A DNA stretch of 64,000 bases, from positions 4,340,001 to 4,404,000 of the forward strand of contig NZ_CP009451.1 of assembly GCF_000757825.1 (NCBI RefSeq), in the 5' to 3' direction. Shown here piece by piece: positions 10,507 through 21,003 of this stretch. The DNA is from Cedecea neteri. GTDB taxonomy: Bacteria > Pseudomonadota > Gammaproteobacteria > Enterobacterales > Enterobacteriaceae. Position numbers and translations under genes: made by a program. A model generated the notes under the pieces. That model searched no databases. It was given only the letters and a program-made list of their open reading frames with translations, and was not told where the DNA came from. How positions within the stretch are numbered: position 1 is the stretch's first letter; each line of letters opens with the position of its first letter.

Positions 10507-10761
10507 TATTGCAACTCCCTTTGGGACAATTCTCAGTCAACGGACGCTTAAGTAGAGGTGTTTGCCTATTTTGCTCGCCGCGCCAGAGCGCTAGCATGCG
10601 TTATTTGTTTAGCGAATTCATGCTGGCATCAAAGCACGAAAAGACTATAATCTGAGGATCCGCTAGTTAAAGTTAGGGTCTGGATTGTTGGTGGTTACAA
10701 TCCAAGCTAAGCATCCAGCTTTATCTCAAATTTTGTTCAATACAAACAGAATAAGTGATTT
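10507..10761. other. wcaM-gnu intergenic region with two stem-loops
   Basis: This 255-bp gap has no convincing gene. It contains a near-perfect inverted repeat, GCTAGCATG facing CATGCTGGC (about 10591-10627), and a second perfect one, TGGATTGT facing ACAATCCA (about 10680-10703). No T-tract follows either, so they are not standard terminators. The region is AT-richer than the wca genes and probably carries the gnu promoter, but I cannot assign hexamers with confidence. Confidence 0.45.
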
Positions 10762-11757
10762 ATGAACGAAAAAGTTTTGTTAATCGGCGCATCTGGCTTC
10801 GTAGGCACCAGACTTCTGGAGACAACCCTTCCCGACTTTGCTATCCATAACCTGGATAAGCAGCAAAGCCATTTCTATCCTGAAATCACTACGCTGGGAG
10901 ATGTGCGTGATCAGGAAACCCTCGACAAGGCACTTAACGGTTATAACACAATCGTTCTTTTAGCTGCTGAACACCGTGATGATGTTAGTCCAACATCGCT
11001 TTACTACGACGTAAATGTTCAAGGTACACGTAACGTACTGGCTGCAATGGAAAAAAATGGTGTCAAAAACATCATTTTCACAAGTTCAGTGGCGGTCTAT
11101 GGATTGAATAAAACAAACCCTGATGAAAGTCATCCCCATGATCCCTTCAATCATTACGGCAAGAGCAAGTGGCAGGCAGAGGAGGTATTGCGTGAATGGC
11201 ATCAGAACTCTCCAGGCGATCGTTCACTGACTATCATTCGTCCTACCGTTATTTTTGGGGAGCGTAACCGAGGCAATGTATACAACTTGCTCAAGCAGAT
11301 TGCGAGCGGGAAATTTGCGATGGTTGGGGCCGGCAATAACTATAAGTCAATGGCTTATGTTGGTAATATTGTTGAATTTATTAAGTACAAATTAGCTAAC
11401 GTACATGTCGGTTATGAGGTTTACAACTACGTCGACAAACCCGATCTCAATATGAATCAGTTGGTTTCTGAAGTAGAAAAAAGTCTCAATAAAAAGATTC
11501 CTTCTGTACATCTTCCATACAGCCTTGGCATGTTGGGTGGCCTTTGCTTCGATATTTTAAGTAAAGTTACCGGTAAAAAATACGCTATTAGCGCTGTTCG
11601 GGTGAAGAAATTCTGTGCAACTACTCAGTTTGATGCGTCAAAAGTGCATAGCTGTGGTTTTTTTGCTCCTTACTCGCTCTCTCAGGGATTGGATCGTACT
11701 CTGCAGTATGAATTTGTGCATGATAAGAAAGACGATATTACGTTTGTGACTGAGTAA
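10762..11757 (+). CDS. gnu: Undecaprenyl-PP-GlcNAc 4-epimerase Gnu
   Basis: A 331-residue extended short-chain dehydrogenase that epimerises GlcNAc-PP-undecaprenol to GalNAc-PP-undecaprenol after WecA has loaded the lipid. It has the NAD-binding GASGFVG motif at residues 9-15, the catalytic serine region FTSSVAVYG near residue 111 and the Y-x3-K pair YGKSK near residue 133. Sequence such as LAAEHRDDVSPTSLYYDVN matches the E. coli Gnu (Z3206) family, and the position just upstream of galF is where gnu sits in GalNAc-initiated E. coli O serotypes. Family and position agree, so the name is well supported; a generic polysaccharide epimerase is the alternative. Confidence 0.9.
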   Translation: MNEKVLLIGASGFVGTRLLETTLPDFAIHNLDKQQSHFYPEITTLGDVRDQETLDKALNGYNTIVLLAAEHRDDVSPTSLYYDVNVQGTRNVLAAMEKNGVKNIIFTSSVAVYGLNKTNPDESHPHDPFNHYGKSKWQAEEVLREWHQNSPGDRSLTIIRPTVIFGERNRGNVYNLLKQIASGKFAMVGAGNNYKSMAYVGNIVEFIKYKLANVHVGYEVYNYVDKPDLNMNQLVSEVEKSLNKKIPSVHLPYSLGMLGGLCFDILSKVTGKKYAISAVRVKKFCATTQFDASKVHSCGFFAPYSLSQGLDRTLQYEFVHDKKDDITFVTE

Positions 11758-11979
11758 CACATTGCTGAAGATGACTTGCGAACTACGAAAATTCGGAAAT
11801 ATATCAATTAGTTAGTATTCGCGATTGCTTTCCGATTATTCTGAGTAAAGCTTATGGCAGCGAAAGAGTATCTTAACTCAACAGTGCTCTCAGATTGTTC
11901 AATTGATGTTAAGTCATCAAAGACTGTTCAAGTTAAGCGTGAATATGCATTTTCTCAGCTGTTATGAGGTAGGAGCGAA

Positions 11980-12879
11980 ATGACTAATTTTAAAGCAGTT
12001 ATCCCGGTAGCCGGTTTGGGCATGCATATGCTGCCAGCAACAAAAGCTATCCCTAAAGAGATGCTGCCAATTGTTGATAAACCGATGATCCAGTATATCG
12101 TCGACGAAATTGTTGCCGCGGGTATCAAAGAAATCGTGCTGGTGACTCACTCTTCCAAGAATGCCGTTGAAAACCACTTCGACACCTCTTACGAGCTGGA
12201 AGCCCTGCTTGAGCAGCGCGTTAAGCGCCAACTGCTGGCTGAAGTCCAGTCTATCTGCCCTCCGGGCGTCACCATCATGAACGTTCGCCAGGCTCAGCCG
12301 CTTGGGCTGGGGCACTCTATCCTTTGCGCACAGCCGATCGTTGGTAACAATCCATTTGTGGTGGTTTTGCCAGATGTGGTGCTTGATGGCGCGAGTGCCG
12401 ATCCGCTGCGCTATAACCTGGCCGCCATGGTGGCTCGCTTCAATGAAACCGGCCGCACCCAGGTGCTGGCTAAGCATATGCCAAATGAAGATCTGGCTGC
12501 CTACTCGGTGATTACCACTCAGGAACCTTTGCTGAATGAAGGGCAGGTGAGCCGCGTAGTTGAGTTTGTTGAAAAACCGGATCAGCCGCAAACGCTGGAC
12601 TCCGATCTCGCGGCGGTGGGGCGCTATGTGCTTTCGGCCGATATCTGGCCGCTGCTGGAAAAAACGGAACCAGGTGCATGGGGGCGTATTCAGTTAACCG
12701 ACGCCATAGCGGTACTGAACGAAACTCAGCCAGTTGAAGTGATGCAGATGACCGGCGAGAGCTACGACTGCGGTAAGAAAATGGGCTATATGCAGGCGTT
12801 CGTCCAGTACGGGCTACGCAACCATAAAGAAGGGCAGAAGTTTCGCGAGCGTATTCAAAAGCTTCTTGCTGACGCATAG
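11980..12879 (+). CDS. galF: GalF, UTP-glucose-1-phosphate uridylyltransferase paralogue
   Basis: Marks the left edge of the O-antigen locus in enterobacteria. The 299-residue protein resembles GalU but its N-terminal nucleotide loop reads [16 protein letters not shown] instead of GLGTRMLP, the change expected in GalF, which is thought to modulate GalU rather than act as an efficient enzyme. Other GalU-like parts remain (FVEKPDQPQ near residue 192, the Asp-rich [11 protein letters not shown] segment). A strong GGTAGGAG ribosome site precedes the ATG. The 222 bp upstream show no other gene. Confidence 0.95.
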   Translation: MTNFKAVIPVAGLGMHMLPATKAIPKEMLPIVDKPMIQYIVDEIVAAGIKEIVLVTHSSKNAVENHFDTSYELEALLEQRVKRQLLAEVQSICPPGVTIMNVRQAQPLGLGHSILCAQPIVGNNPFVVVLPDVVLDGASADPLRYNLAAMVARFNETGRTQVLAKHMPNEDLAAYSVITTQEPLLNEGQVSRVVEFVEKPDQPQTLDSDLAAVGRYVLSADIWPLLEKTEPGAWGRIQLTDAIAVLNETQPVEVMQMTGESYDCGKKMGYMQAFVQYGLRNHKEGQKFRERIQKLLADA

Positions 12880-13053
12880 TCCTGCTTTAAGTCGCTTTCA
12901 TGGATGAGGGTGCGGTAAACGGTGGCATAACGTTCAGTCTGAGCCAGGCGTTGAACGATGAGCCGCCGTTTTGCTTTATTAATCGACAGTGAAGTCTAAG
13001 TTTTTCATGGGCTTATCATTTTTTGGCCGTTGTGTATAGACCAAAGTTTTTCC

Positions 13054-13081
13054 TTGAGAATTGCCGTATGAAATATAAAAT
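13054..13081 (+). promoter_or_regulatory. Candidate O-antigen operon promoter
   Basis: TTGAGA at 13054 and TAAAAT at 13076 are separated by 16 bp, a plausible sigma-70 pair about 55-80 bp upstream of the JUMPstart. The geometry fits a promoter that places JUMPstart/ops in the leader RNA. Called from hexamers only, so the exact start point is uncertain. Confidence 0.4.
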
Positions 13082-13134
13082 CGTGGCGATTTCTTGCATG
13101 CGGTACCTGAAGGTACGCTATGGCCTATGTTGTA

Positions 13135-13173
13135 CAGTGCACTGGTAGCTGTTGAGCCAGGGGCGGTAGCATG
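13135..13173 (+). promoter_or_regulatory. JUMPstart element with RfaH-recruiting ops site
   Basis: The 39-bp JUMPstart consensus is recognisable: CAGTGC, then TGGTAGCTGTTGAGCCAGG, ending in GGCGGTAGCATG (13162-13173), the ops sequence with one A in place of G in the usual GGCGGTAGCGTG. RfaH binds paused polymerase at ops and suppresses Rho termination over long surface-polysaccharide operons. It lies 111 bp before rmlB within the 404-bp galF-rmlB gap, which otherwise shows only a small GGTACC-TGAA-GGTAC hairpin just upstream (about 13102-13117). Confidence 0.92.
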
Positions 13174-13283
13174 GCTAAAATTCAGGTTCAGCATGCATCT
13201 ATCCTTAAGAGATATCTCAAATATATTATATTCAGGGTGCTGCTCCCTTGAATGTAATAACAAGATTATAGAGAGACTGCACA

Positions 13284-14369
13284 GTGAAAATCCTAGTTAC
13301 CGGCGGTGCCGGGTTTATTGGCTCAGCCGTTGTTCGTCATATCATTGATAATACTAAGGATAGTGTGGTTAACGTAGATAAGTTAACCTATGCCGGTAAT
13401 CTGGAGTCTTTAGCCGATGTCGCCGCTAATGAGCGCTATCATTTCGTTCAGGCGGATATTTGCGATGCTGCAGCAATCGAGCAGATTTTTGAACAACACC
13501 AGCCGGATGCCGTCATGCATCTGGCCGCAGAGAGCCATGTCGATCGCTCCATCACTGGCCCGGCAGCTTTTGTTGAGACCAATATTGTTGGGACTTACGT
13601 ACTGCTTGAAGCTGCACGCCATTATTGGTCCGGATTAGCCGCACAGAAGAAGACGAACTTCCGTTTCCATCACATCTCTACTGATGAAGTGTATGGCGAT
13701 CTTCCGCACCCGGATGAAGTTGCACAGGGCGAAGCATTGCCCCTGTTTACAGAAACGACGGCGTACGCGCCAAGCAGCCCATACTCTGCATCGAAAGCTT
13801 CCAGCGATCATCTCGTTCGCGCCTGGCTCCGCACCTATGGTTTGCCGACGGTCGTCACCAATTGCTCAAATAACTACGGGCCGTTCCATTTCCCTGAGAA
13901 ATTGATCCCACTCGTTATTCTGAATGCTCTGGAAGGAAAACCGCTGCCGATTTACGGTAAGGGCGATCAGATCCGTGACTGGCTGTATGTTGCAGACCAC
14001 GCGCGTGCGCTTTATACGGTTGTTACTCAAGGGCAGGTAGGTGAGACCTACAACATCGGTGGTCACAACGAGAAGAAGAACCTCGAGGTTGTGCATACCA
14101 TCTGTGATTTGTTGGACGAGATTGTGCCTAAAGAGGGCTCGTACCGCGACCAAATTACCTATGTCACTGACCGTCCTGGGCATGACCGTCGTTACGCGAT
14201 TGATGCAGATAAAATCTCGCGCGAGCTGGGCTGGAAGCCGCAGGAGACGTTTGAGTCGGGTATTCGTAAAACGGTTCAGTGGTATTTAGACAACCAGCAA
14301 TGGGTAGAAAACATTAAGAGCGGTGCCTATAAAAGCTGGATTGAGCAAAATTACGGTGAGCGTAAATGA
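13284..14369 (+). CDS. rmlB: dTDP-glucose 4,6-dehydratase RmlB
   Basis: Second step of dTDP-L-rhamnose synthesis. The 361-residue SDR protein starts with GTG ([14 protein letters not shown]), has the NAD loop GGAGFIG at residues 7-13, the [14 protein letters not shown] active-site segment containing the Asp-Glu pair near residue 133, and the Y-x3-K pair YSASK near residue 167. It is the first O-antigen gene after JUMPstart and overlaps rmlD by four bases. Order rmlB-D-A-C is the same as in Salmonella. Confidence 0.96.
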   Translation: MKILVTGGAGFIGSAVVRHIIDNTKDSVVNVDKLTYAGNLESLADVAANERYHFVQADICDAAAIEQIFEQHQPDAVMHLAAESHVDRSITGPAAFVETNIVGTYVLLEAARHYWSGLAAQKKTNFRFHHISTDEVYGDLPHPDEVAQGEALPLFTETTAYAPSSPYSASKASSDHLVRAWLRTYGLPTVVTNCSNNYGPFHFPEKLIPLVILNALEGKPLPIYGKGDQIRDWLYVADHARALYTVVTQGQVGETYNIGGHNEKKNLEVVHTICDLLDEIVPKEGSYRDQITYVTDRPGHDRRYAIDADKISRELGWKPQETFESGIRKTVQWYLDNQQWVENIKSGAYKSWIEQNYGERK

Positions 14370-15262
14370 ATATCTTACTCTTCGGTAAGACGGGGCAGGT
14401 AGGTTGGGAACTACAGCGCGCGCTGGCACCATTAGGTAACGTTACTGCTCTGGATGTTCGTTCAGAAGAATTTTGCGGTGATTTCAGCCATCCGGAAGGC
14501 ATTGCTGAAACGGTACGCCGCGTTAAGCCTGACGTCATCGTTAATGCAGCGGCGCATACGGCGGTGGATAAAGCAGAATCCGAACCTGAGCTGGCGCAGC
14601 TTCTAAACGCCATCAGCGTTGAAGCCATCGCTAAAGAGGCCGCAAAAATCGGTGCGTGGGTTGTGCATTACTCTACCGATTATGTTTTCCCAGGGGATGG
14701 TGAAACACCCTGGAAAGAAACCGATGAGACTGCACCGCTGAATGTCTACGGTGAAACGAAGCGTGCCGGTGAGATAGCGTTACAGGCACATTGCCCTAAC
14801 CATCTGATTTTCAGAACCAGCTGGGTTTATGCCGCTAAAGGCAACAATTTCGCAAAAACCATGCTGCGTCTGGCAAAAGATCGTGAAGAACTGTCTATTA
14901 TCAACGATCAAACAGGTGCCCCAACAGGCGCTGAATTGCTGGCTGATTGCACGGCCCACGCCATTCGAATTGCGCGACAAAAACCCGATGTTGCAGGGTT
15001 ATACCATCTGGTAGCTTCCGGCTCGACAACCTGGTACGACTACGCTCGATTAGTGTTTGCTGAAGCTAAAAATGCAGGTGTTGATTTGGCTGTGACGAGA
15101 ACAAATCCGTTGCCAACATCTGCTTACCCAACACCCGCCCGCCGACCGTCGAACTCTCGATTAGACAATACCCGGTTCCAGCAGACATTTGGTCTGGTGT
15201 TACCGTCCTGGGAACACGGTGTAAAACGCATGCTTACTGAGCTGTTTACGGCTAACGCATAG
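14366..15262 (+). CDS. rmlD: dTDP-4-dehydrorhamnose reductase RmlD
   Basis: Final NAD(P)H-dependent reduction giving dTDP-L-rhamnose. At 298 residues it is family length, with the N-terminal dinucleotide loop [10 protein letters not shown] (residues 7-16), [10 protein letters not shown] near residue 104 and the Y-x3-K motif YGETK near residue 128. The start ATG overlaps the rmlB stop (ATGA). Confidence 0.95.
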   Translation: MNILLFGKTGQVGWELQRALAPLGNVTALDVRSEEFCGDFSHPEGIAETVRRVKPDVIVNAAAHTAVDKAESEPELAQLLNAISVEAIAKEAAKIGAWVVHYSTDYVFPGDGETPWKETDETAPLNVYGETKRAGEIALQAHCPNHLIFRTSWVYAAKGNNFAKTMLRLAKDREELSIINDQTGAPTGAELLADCTAHAIRIARQKPDVAGLYHLVASGSTTWYDYARLVFAEAKNAGVDLAVTRTNPLPTSAYPTPARRPSNSRLDNTRFQQTFGLVLPSWEHGVKRMLTELFTANA

Positions 15263-15319
15263 TTTTTCAGTAACATGTTTGACCCGGGATGGGTGAAACA
15301 CATGAGTAGAGAAATGAAC

Positions 15320-16198
15320 ATGACTTCACGTAAAGGCATCATTCTGGCCGGGGGTTCCGGCACTCGTCTTTATCCAGTAACGATGGCTGTCAGCAAGCAA
15401 CTGTTACCTATTTACGATAAACCGATGATCTACTACCCGCTCAGCACGCTGATGCTAGCCGGTATCCGTGACATCTTAATCATCAGTACGCCGCAGGATA
15501 CGCCGCGCTTTGAGCAATTACTGGGTGATGGCACACAGTGGGGGCTTAACCTGCAATACAAAGTGCAGCCAAGCCCGGACGGGCTGGCGCAGGCTTTTAT
15601 TATCGGTGAAGAGTTTATTGGCGATAGCGATTGTGCGTTAGTGCTGGGTGACAATATTTTCTATGGTCACGACCTGCAAAAACAGCTGGAAAATGCAACG
15701 GTCAAAACATCTGGTGCCACCGTCTTTGCCTACCATGTCCATGACCCGGAACGTTACGGTGTGGTGGAGTTTGATAAAAGTGGTAAAGCCGTCTCGCTTG
15801 AAGAGAAGCCGCTTGAACCCAAAAGTAACTATGCGGTGACCGGATTATATTTCTACGACAAAAACGTTGTCGAAATGGCGAAAAGCTTGAAGCCATCTCC
15901 ACGCGGTGAACTCGAGATTACCGATATTAACCGATTGTATCTGGAACAAGAGGAATTATCGGTTGCCATGATGGGGCGGGGCTATGCCTGGCTTGATACC
16001 GGGACTCACCAGAGCTTGATTGAGGCCAGTAACTTTATCCAGACCATTGAAGTGCGTCAGGGTCTCAAAGTTGCCTGCCCGGAAGAGATTGCGTTCCGTA
16101 AAGGATTTATCGACGCTCAGCAGGTTAGAAAACTGGCTGAACCGTTGTCCAAAAATGATTACGGTAAATATCTCCTGAAGATGGTCAAAGGTTTATAA
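15320..16198 (+). CDS. rmlA: Glucose-1-phosphate thymidylyltransferase RmlA
   Basis: Makes dTDP-glucose, the first and feedback-controlled step of the rhamnose pathway. The nucleotidyltransferase signature [12 protein letters not shown] is at residues 7-18, followed by [22 protein letters not shown] near residue 112 and [12 protein letters not shown] near 162. Four in-frame starts exist (15275, 15302, 15314, 15320). I chose 15320 (MTSRKG) because RmlA proteins begin only a few residues before RKGIILAGG; this gives 292 residues, the family size. 15314 is nearly as good. Confidence 0.94.
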   Translation: MTSRKGIILAGGSGTRLYPVTMAVSKQLLPIYDKPMIYYPLSTLMLAGIRDILIISTPQDTPRFEQLLGDGTQWGLNLQYKVQPSPDGLAQAFIIGEEFIGDSDCALVLGDNIFYGHDLQKQLENATVKTSGATVFAYHVHDPERYGVVEFDKSGKAVSLEEKPLEPKSNYAVTGLYFYDKNVVEMAKSLKPSPRGELEITDINRLYLEQEELSVAMMGRGYAWLDTGTHQSLIEASNFIQTIEVRQGLKVACPEEIAFRKGFIDAQQVRKLAEPLSKNDYGKYLLKMVKGL

Positions 16199-16201
16199 GT
16201 C

Positions 16202-16750
16202 ATGAACGTAATAAAAACGGCAATACCAGAAGTTCTGATCTTTGAACCTAAAGTGTTCGGCGATGAACGCGGTTTCTTTTTTGAAAGCTTTAGTCAGCGT
16301 ATTTTCGAAGAGGCTGTCGGACGCCCGGTGGCTTTTGTGCAGGATAACCATTCGAAGTCCAGGCAAGGTGTACTGAGAGGTTTGCATTTCCAAAGAGGCG
16401 AGCACGCGCAGGGTAAATTAGTCCGCTGCACTGCCGGTGAAGTGTTTGACGTTGCGGTTGATATTCGTCAAGGCTCAGCAACGTTCGGCCAGTGGGTTGG
16501 CGTTCATTTGTCTGCGGAAAATAAACGCCAGCTGTGGATCCCTGAAGGTTTTGCTCATGGCTTCGTCACGCTGAGCGATACGGCTGAGTTTTTATATAAA
16601 GCAACCCAGTACTATGCCCCTTCCTCTGAAGGCAGCATTTTGTGGAATGACGAAAGTATTGGTATCGATTGGCCCATCTCTCAACCGCCAGAGCTATCAG
16701 CCAAAGATGCTGTAGCGCCGTTGCTGCATCAGGTTTCATTCTCAGAGTAA
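16202..16750 (+). CDS. rmlC: dTDP-4-dehydrorhamnose 3,5-epimerase RmlC
   Basis: A 182-residue cupin that epimerises C3 and C5 of dTDP-4-keto-6-deoxyglucose. It shows FGDERGFFFESF near residue 19, the catalytic His region VLRGLHFQ near residue 58 and DVAVDIRQGS near 81, then the IPEGFAHGF segment near 113. It starts 3 bp after the rmlA stop and is followed after 5 bp by ddhD, so the dTDP and CDP sugar blocks are one transcription unit. Confidence 0.95.
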   Translation: MNVIKTAIPEVLIFEPKVFGDERGFFFESFSQRIFEEAVGRPVAFVQDNHSKSRQGVLRGLHFQRGEHAQGKLVRCTAGEVFDVAVDIRQGSATFGQWVGVHLSAENKRQLWIPEGFAHGFVTLSDTAEFLYKATQYYAPSSEGSILWNDESIGIDWPISQPPELSAKDAVAPLLHQVSFSE

Positions 16751-16755
16751 ATAAC

Positions 16756-17730
16756 GTGTCTCACATTATAAAAATATTTCCTTCAAACATTGAATTTCCT
16801 GGCAAAGAGGATGAATCCATCCTCGATGCGGCGCTTTCAGCAGGTATTCACCTTGAGCACAGCTGTAAAAACGGCGATTGTGGTATTTGCGAATCTGACC
16901 TGCTTGCAGGGGAGGCTATCGATGCCAGTGGCAGAGTATTCGGCCACGGGGAAAAAATACTGACTTGCTGCTGTAAGCCTAAAACAGCGTTGGAGCTTAA
17001 GGCGAACTACTTCCCGGAACTGGCTGGGCAAGTAAAGAAAATCGTTCCTTGCAAAGTGAATAGCGCCGAATTGGTTTCTGCAGATGTTATCAGCCTGAAG
17101 CTGCGCATGCCGCCTACTGCGAAAATGGGCTTCCTGCCAGGGCAGTATATTAATTTGCAATATAAAGGCGTGACCCGCAGCTATTCAATTGCTAATAGCA
17201 ATGAGGCCGACGGCGTTGAGCTTCATATCAGAAATGTGCCCAATGGCCAGATGAGCACGCTTATTTTCAGCGATCTGCAAGAAAATACGCTGATGCGAAT
17301 TGAAGGGCCTTGCGGGACATTCTTCATCAGAGAGAATGAGCGGCCGCTGATTTTCCTGGCCGGTGGTACTGGGTTTGCACCGGTAAAATCAATGGTTGAA
17401 CATCTTGTGCAGAATAACAGTATGCGCGAGATTCATATCTACTGGGGCATGCCGCAGGGAAATGACTTCTATTCACCGTTGCCACAGCAATGGTGTGAAC
17501 AGCACGACAACATTCATTTTGTTCCGGTGGTATCAGGCGAAGATGCAAACTGGAACGGGCGTAAAGGATTTGTCCATCACGCCGTAATGGATGATTTTGA
17601 TTCCCTTGAGTCCTTCGACATTTATGCATGCGGATCGCCTGTCATGATCGATGCCAGTAAAAAGGACTTTATGACTAAACATCTCTCCGTAGAGAACTTC
17701 TATTCTGATGCCTTTACCGCATCGAAATAA
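16756..17730 (+). CDS. ddhD: CDP-6-deoxy-delta-3,4-glucoseen reductase DdhD (RfbI/AscD, E3)
   Basis: Iron-sulfur flavoprotein that passes electrons from NADH to DdhC during C3 deoxygenation. The 324-residue protein has an N-terminal plant-type ferredoxin domain with C-x4-C-x2-C (CKNGDCGIC, residues 36-44) and a fourth Cys in LTCC, then an FAD domain (RSYSIAN near 139) and an NAD domain (GGTGFAP near 203). The start is GTG at 16756, giving MSHIIKIFPSNIEFPG as in Salmonella RfbI; longer in-frame starts would lie inside rmlC. The match to Salmonella RfbI is very close across the length. Confidence 0.95.
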   Translation: MSHIIKIFPSNIEFPGKEDESILDAALSAGIHLEHSCKNGDCGICESDLLAGEAIDASGRVFGHGEKILTCCCKPKTALELKANYFPELAGQVKKIVPCKVNSAELVSADVISLKLRMPPTAKMGFLPGQYINLQYKGVTRSYSIANSNEADGVELHIRNVPNGQMSTLIFSDLQENTLMRIEGPCGTFFIRENERPLIFLAGGTGFAPVKSMVEHLVQNNSMREIHIYWGMPQGNDFYSPLPQQWCEQHDNIHFVPVVSGEDANWNGRKGFVHHAVMDDFDSLESFDIYACGSPVMIDASKKDFMTKHLSVENFYSDAFTASK

Positions 17731-17745
17731 AATTGAGGGCACGAC

Positions 17746-18519
17746 ATGAAAGCGGTGATTCTGGCTGGTGGACTTGGAACCAGATTAAGTGAAGAGACAA
17801 TTGTAAAGCCAAAACCGATGGTTGAAATCGGTGGCAAGCCAATTCTCTGGCACATTATGAAAATGTATTCCGCCCACGGTATTAAAGATTTCATTATCTG
17901 CTGTGGTTATAAAGGCTATGTGATTAAAGAGTATTTTGCGAACTACTTCCTGCATATGTCCGATGTCACATTCCATATGGCAGAAAACCGCATGGAAGTA
18001 CATCACAAGCGCGTTGAACCATGGAACGTCACTTTAGTGGATACCGGCGACGCTTCAATGACCGGTGGCCGCCTGAAACGCGTCGCTGAGTATGTAAAAG
18101 ATGATGAGGCTTTCCTGTTCACCTATGGTGACGGTGTCGCCGATCTGGATATCAAAGCGACCATTGATTTCCATAAGTCACACGGTAAAAAAGCCACGTT
18201 AACGGCGACCTTCCCACCGGGCCGTTTCGGCGCGTTGGATATTAACGCGGGTCAGGTTCGTTCGTTCCAGGAAAAGCCGAAAGGCGACGGCGCGATGATC
18301 AACGGCGGCTTCTTTGTTCTGAATCCTTCCGTCATCGATCTCATCGACAACGATGCGACGACCTGGGAGCAGGAGCCTTTGATGGCCCTGGCAAAACAGG
18401 GTGAACTGATGGCCTATGAGCACACCGGCTTCTGGCAGCCAATGGATACGCTGCGTGATAAGACTTACCTGGAAGGCCTGTGGGAAAAAGGTAAAGCTCC
18501 ATGGAAAACCTGGGAATAG
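17746..18519 (+). CDS. ddhA: Glucose-1-phosphate cytidylyltransferase DdhA (RfbF)
   Basis: Makes CDP-D-glucose from CTP and glucose 1-phosphate, the entry to 3,6-dideoxyhexoses. The 257-residue protein has the nucleotide loop [13 protein letters not shown] at residues 6-18, [13 protein letters not shown] near 25 and the [11 protein letters not shown] metal site near residue 125. It is one of the ddhDABC block shared with Salmonella and Yersinia O-antigen loci. Confidence 0.95.
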   Translation: MKAVILAGGLGTRLSEETIVKPKPMVEIGGKPILWHIMKMYSAHGIKDFIICCGYKGYVIKEYFANYFLHMSDVTFHMAENRMEVHHKRVEPWNVTLVDTGDASMTGGRLKRVAEYVKDDEAFLFTYGDGVADLDIKATIDFHKSHGKKATLTATFPPGRFGALDINAGQVRSFQEKPKGDGAMINGGFFVLNPSVIDLIDNDATTWEQEPLMALAKQGELMAYEHTGFWQPMDTLRDKTYLEGLWEKGKAPWKTWE

Positions 18520-18523
18520 TTGA

Positions 18524-19603
18524 ATGATTAATCAGAGCTTTTGGCAGGGGAAACGGGTATTCGTTACCGGTCATACAGGTTTTAAAGGAAGCTGGCTTTC
18601 ACTGTGGCTGACTGAAATGGGGGCCGTGGTAAAGGGTTACTCATTAGCGGCCCCAACCGATCCAAGTCTTTTTGATATCGCACACCTTGATGACTTCATG
18701 GAGTCAGAAATTGGCGACATCCGTGATTTTGAAAAGCTACGTGCATCTATTGCGGCGTTTAAGCCCGAAATCATTTTCCATATGGCGGCTCAGCCGCTGG
18801 TCCGTCTCTCTTACGAACAACCGATTGAAACCTATTCGACCAATGTGATGGGCACCGTTCATCTGCTCGAAGCGGTTAAACAGGTTGGGGGAGTCAAGGC
18901 CGTGGTTAATATCACGAGCGATAAATGCTATGAGAATCGCGAGTGGGTATGGGGCTATCGTGAAAATGAAGCGATGGGCGGGTATGACCCTTACTCGAAC
19001 AGTAAAGGTTGTGCTGAGCTGGTTGCCTCGGCGTTTCGTAGCTCATTCTTTAATCCCGCAGACTACGATAAACACGGCGTTGGCCTGGCTTCCGTCAGAG
19101 CAGGTAATGTGATTGGCGGCGGAGACTGGGCAAAAGATCGTTTAATTCCAGATATTTTACGTTCTTTTGAAAATAACCAGCAGGTCGTTATTCGCAACCC
19201 GCACTCAATTCGTCCGTGGCAGCATGTTCTTGAGCCGCTGTCGGGTTACATCGTCGTGGCACAGCATTTATATTCCGACGGGGCGAAGTTCTCAGAAGGG
19301 TGGAACTTTGGTCCGCGTGAGGAAGATGCGAAAACCGTCGAGTTCATCGTCGACAAGATGGTCGGGCTTTGGGGTGAAAGTGCAAGCTGGCATCTGGATG
19401 GTGAAAACCATCCTCATGAGGCGCATTACTTGAAGCTGGATTGCTCGAAAGCACACATGCAATTAGGCTGGCAACCTCGTTGGGGGCTGGTTGAAACACT
19501 TGGTCGCATCGTTAAATGGCATAAAGCATGGATAAACGGCGAAGATATGCTGGCTTGTTCAAAGCGCGAAATCCATGACTACATGACCACCACTATTAGT
19601 TAA
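18524..19603 (+). CDS. ddhB: CDP-glucose 4,6-dehydratase DdhB (RfbG)
   Basis: NAD-dependent SDR enzyme converting CDP-glucose to CDP-4-keto-6-deoxyglucose. It has 359 residues, the loop GHTGFKGSW at residues 16-24, NITSDKCYENREW near 129 and the Y-x3-K motif YSNSK near 158. Gap to ddhA is 4 bp, indicating translational coupling. The product is shared substrate for all CDP-3,6-dideoxy sugars. Confidence 0.95.
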   Translation: MINQSFWQGKRVFVTGHTGFKGSWLSLWLTEMGAVVKGYSLAAPTDPSLFDIAHLDDFMESEIGDIRDFEKLRASIAAFKPEIIFHMAAQPLVRLSYEQPIETYSTNVMGTVHLLEAVKQVGGVKAVVNITSDKCYENREWVWGYRENEAMGGYDPYSNSKGCAELVASAFRSSFFNPADYDKHGVGLASVRAGNVIGGGDWAKDRLIPDILRSFENNQQVVIRNPHSIRPWQHVLEPLSGYIVVAQHLYSDGAKFSEGWNFGPREEDAKTVEFIVDKMVGLWGESASWHLDGENHPHEAHYLKLDCSKAHMQLGWQPRWGLVETLGRIVKWHKAWINGEDMLACSKREIHDYMTTTIS

Positions 19604-19629
19604 GAAAATAAGTAACAGGAATCAGAGCA

Positions 19630-20943
19630 ATGACAGCAAATAACCTGCGTGAACAAATCTCCCAACTCGTCGCCCAATACGCAGATGCGGCACTGAGCCC
19701 AAAGCCTTTTGTTGCAGGTGCAAGCGTAGTGCCACCATCTGGTAAAGTTATTGGTGCCAAAGAACTCCAGCTGATGGTAGAAGCTTCTCTGGACGGATGG
19801 TTAACGACCGGCCGTTTTAACGATGCTTTCGAAAAGAAACTGGGTGAGTTTATCGGTGTCCCACATGTGTTAACTACCACATCAGGTTCTTCTGCAAACC
19901 TTCTGGCGTTGACCGCATTAACCTCACCAAAATTGGGCGATCGCGCTCTGAAGCCTGGTGATGAAGTGATTACCGTCGCGGCAGGTTTCCCAACCACCGT
20001 TAACCCTGCGATTCAGAACGGCCTGATCCCTGTATTTGTTGATGTTGATATCCCGACATACAACATCGACGCTTCCCTGATTGAAGCTGCCGTCACTGAG
20101 AAATCAAAAGCAATTATGATTGCTCACACGCTCGGCAACGCATTCAATTTGAGCGAAGTTCGTCGAATTGCAGATAAATACAATCTGTGGCTGATTGAAG
20201 ACTGCTGTGACGCGCTGGGTACGACTTATGATGGCCAAATGGTGGGTACCTTCGGCGACATCGGTACCGTTAGCTTCTACCCGGCTCACCACATCACCAT
20301 GGGTGAGGGTGGCGCAGTATTCACCAAATCCGGCGAATTGAAGAAGCTGATTGAGTCCTTCCGTGACTGGGGCCGTGACTGCTACTGTGCACCTGGCTGC
20401 GATAACACCTGTGGCAAGCGTTTTAGCCAGCAGTTGGGTTCTCTCCCGGAAGGTTACGATCACAAATACACCTACTCTCACCTGGGCTACAACCTTAAAA
20501 TCACCGACATGCAGGCTGCCTGTGGTCTGGCTCAGCTGGAGCGCGTAGAAGAGTTCGTCGAGCAGCGTAAAGCTAACTTCGCCTACCTGAAACAAGCGCT
20601 GCAGTCTTGTGCTGAGTTCCTGGAGCTGCCGGAAGCAACTGAGAAATCTGATCCATCATGGTTCGGTTTCCCTATTACGCTGAAAGAAACCAGCGGCGTA
20701 AACCGTGTTGATCTGGTGAAATTCCTGGACGAAGCCAAAATCGGCACCCGTTTGCTGTTTGCAGGTAACCTGACTCGCCAGCCGTACTTCGCTAACGTCA
20801 AATACCGCGTTGTTGGCGAACTGACGAACACAGACCGCATCATGAACCAAACTTTCTGGATTGGTATCTACCCAGGCCTGACCACCGATCACCTGGATTA
20901 TGTGGTTAGCAAGTTCGAAGAATTCTTTGGTTTGAATTTCTAA
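19630..20943 (+). CDS. ddhC: CDP-6-deoxy-4-hexulose 3-dehydrase DdhC (RfbH, E1)
   Basis: PMP- and [2Fe-2S]-dependent enzyme that removes the C3 hydroxyl with DdhD. The 437-residue protein belongs to the DegT aminotransferase fold but the usual PLP lysine is replaced by His ([12 protein letters not shown] near residue 220), diagnostic of E1. The cluster motif C-x57-C-x1-C-x7-C is present exactly, from the second Cys of EDCCDALG to the [12 protein letters not shown] segment. Downstream, CGAACCAGA faces TCTGGTTCG across 5 bases (20962-20984), a hairpin separating this block from the next gene. Confidence 0.96.
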   Translation: MTANNLREQISQLVAQYADAALSPKPFVAGASVVPPSGKVIGAKELQLMVEASLDGWLTTGRFNDAFEKKLGEFIGVPHVLTTTSGSSANLLALTALTSPKLGDRALKPGDEVITVAAGFPTTVNPAIQNGLIPVFVDVDIPTYNIDASLIEAAVTEKSKAIMIAHTLGNAFNLSEVRRIADKYNLWLIEDCCDALGTTYDGQMVGTFGDIGTVSFYPAHHITMGEGGAVFTKSGELKKLIESFRDWGRDCYCAPGCDNTCGKRFSQQLGSLPEGYDHKYTYSHLGYNLKITDMQAACGLAQLERVEEFVEQRKANFAYLKQALQSCAEFLELPEATEKSDPSWFGFPITLKETSGVNRVDLVKFLDEAKIGTRLLFAGNLTRQPYFANVKYRVVGELTNTDRIMNQTFWIGIYPGLTTDHLDYVVSKFEEFFGLNF

Positions 20944-20961
20944 TTTTTAATTAAAAAATGA

Positions 20962-20984
20962 CGAACCAGAGGCATTCTGGTTCG
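20962..20984 (+). repeat. Stem-loop between ddhC and yerE-like gene
   Basis: A perfect 9-bp inverted repeat, CGAACCAGA and TCTGGTTCG, with a GGCAT loop. No T-tract follows, so it is unlikely to terminate; it could stabilise the upstream mRNA or mark an old junction, since gene content diverges from Salmonella right after it. Confidence 0.6.
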
Positions 20985-21003
20985 CCTGATTTCTGAGGTT
21001 ATA

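Noticed and set aside
13094..13348. 84-codon frame across JUMPstart and the rmlB start
   Set aside because: It spans the untranslated JUMPstart leader and reads rmlB in the wrong frame.
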